NCBI GenBank assembly: GCA_013152695.1
Contig: JAADFV010000137.1
Coordinates: forward strand, 1-6,444
Direction of reading: 5' to 3'
Source of the DNA: Chloroflexota bacterium
GTDB lineage: Bacteria > Chloroflexota > Anaerolineae > J102
DNA length: 6,444 bases
Part shown: positions 6,418-6,444 of the stretch, one piece after another
Position numbering within the stretch: position 1 is the stretch's first letter
Layout of the letters: every line of letters begins with the position of its first letter
Notes under the pieces: model-generated
Told to the model about the DNA's origin: nothing
The model's input: only the letters and a program-made list of their open reading frames with translations
Database searches by the model: none
Program-made: the position numbers and the translations under genes

Positions 6418-6444
6418 GTAAGTGCTTTGAAGGTTTAGGTGCTG

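Overview
The window holds one strand-consistent block of genes, all read from the minus strand (right to left), plus a strongly structured non-coding stretch at the left end. The gene style suggests a Chloroflexota-type bacterium (Ktedonobacteria or a relative): moderate-to-high GC, TTG/GTG starts and this mix of surface-glycan genes. That assignment is an impression from protein style and was not tested by any search.

In transcription order from the right: a thioredoxin (6058-6405) with a strong ribosome binding site; a possible 51-residue small protein (5895-6050); a GT-B family 4 glycosyltransferase (4688-5875); a polyprenyl-phosphate sugar-1-phosphate transferase of the WcaJ/WbaP/EpsL type (3268-4695); an M20 metallohydrolase resembling the YgeY/ArgE/DapE group (1988-3238); and a multi-membrane processive-type family 2 glycosyltransferase (237-1754). 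The first glycosyltransferase and the sugar transferase overlap by 8 bases. The hydrolase start lies 29 bases past the sugar transferase stop. This looks like one operon for the start and extension of an exopolysaccharide or surface glycan. The sugar transferase would load the first sugar phosphate on the lipid carrier, the family 4 enzyme would add sugars, and the family 2 enzyme would polymerise or extend. The peptidase-like hydrolase and the thioredoxin are not obvious members of that pathway.

Two gaps carry no confident gene. The gap at 1755-1987, between hydrolase and family 2 enzyme, is GC-rich and holds only a doubtful short frame. The gap at 5876-6057 holds the possible small protein, a 9-bp inverted repeat and a good -10 box that sits inside the glycosyltransferase start region.

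Positions 1-236 are the part least explained by known features. At least six stem-loops follow one another, some nested, with a long-range pairing that closes two bases from the stop codon of the family 2 gene. No coding frame is convincing there. It could be a structured non-coding RNA or the end of an RNA-guided or other mobile element whose remainder lies left of the window.
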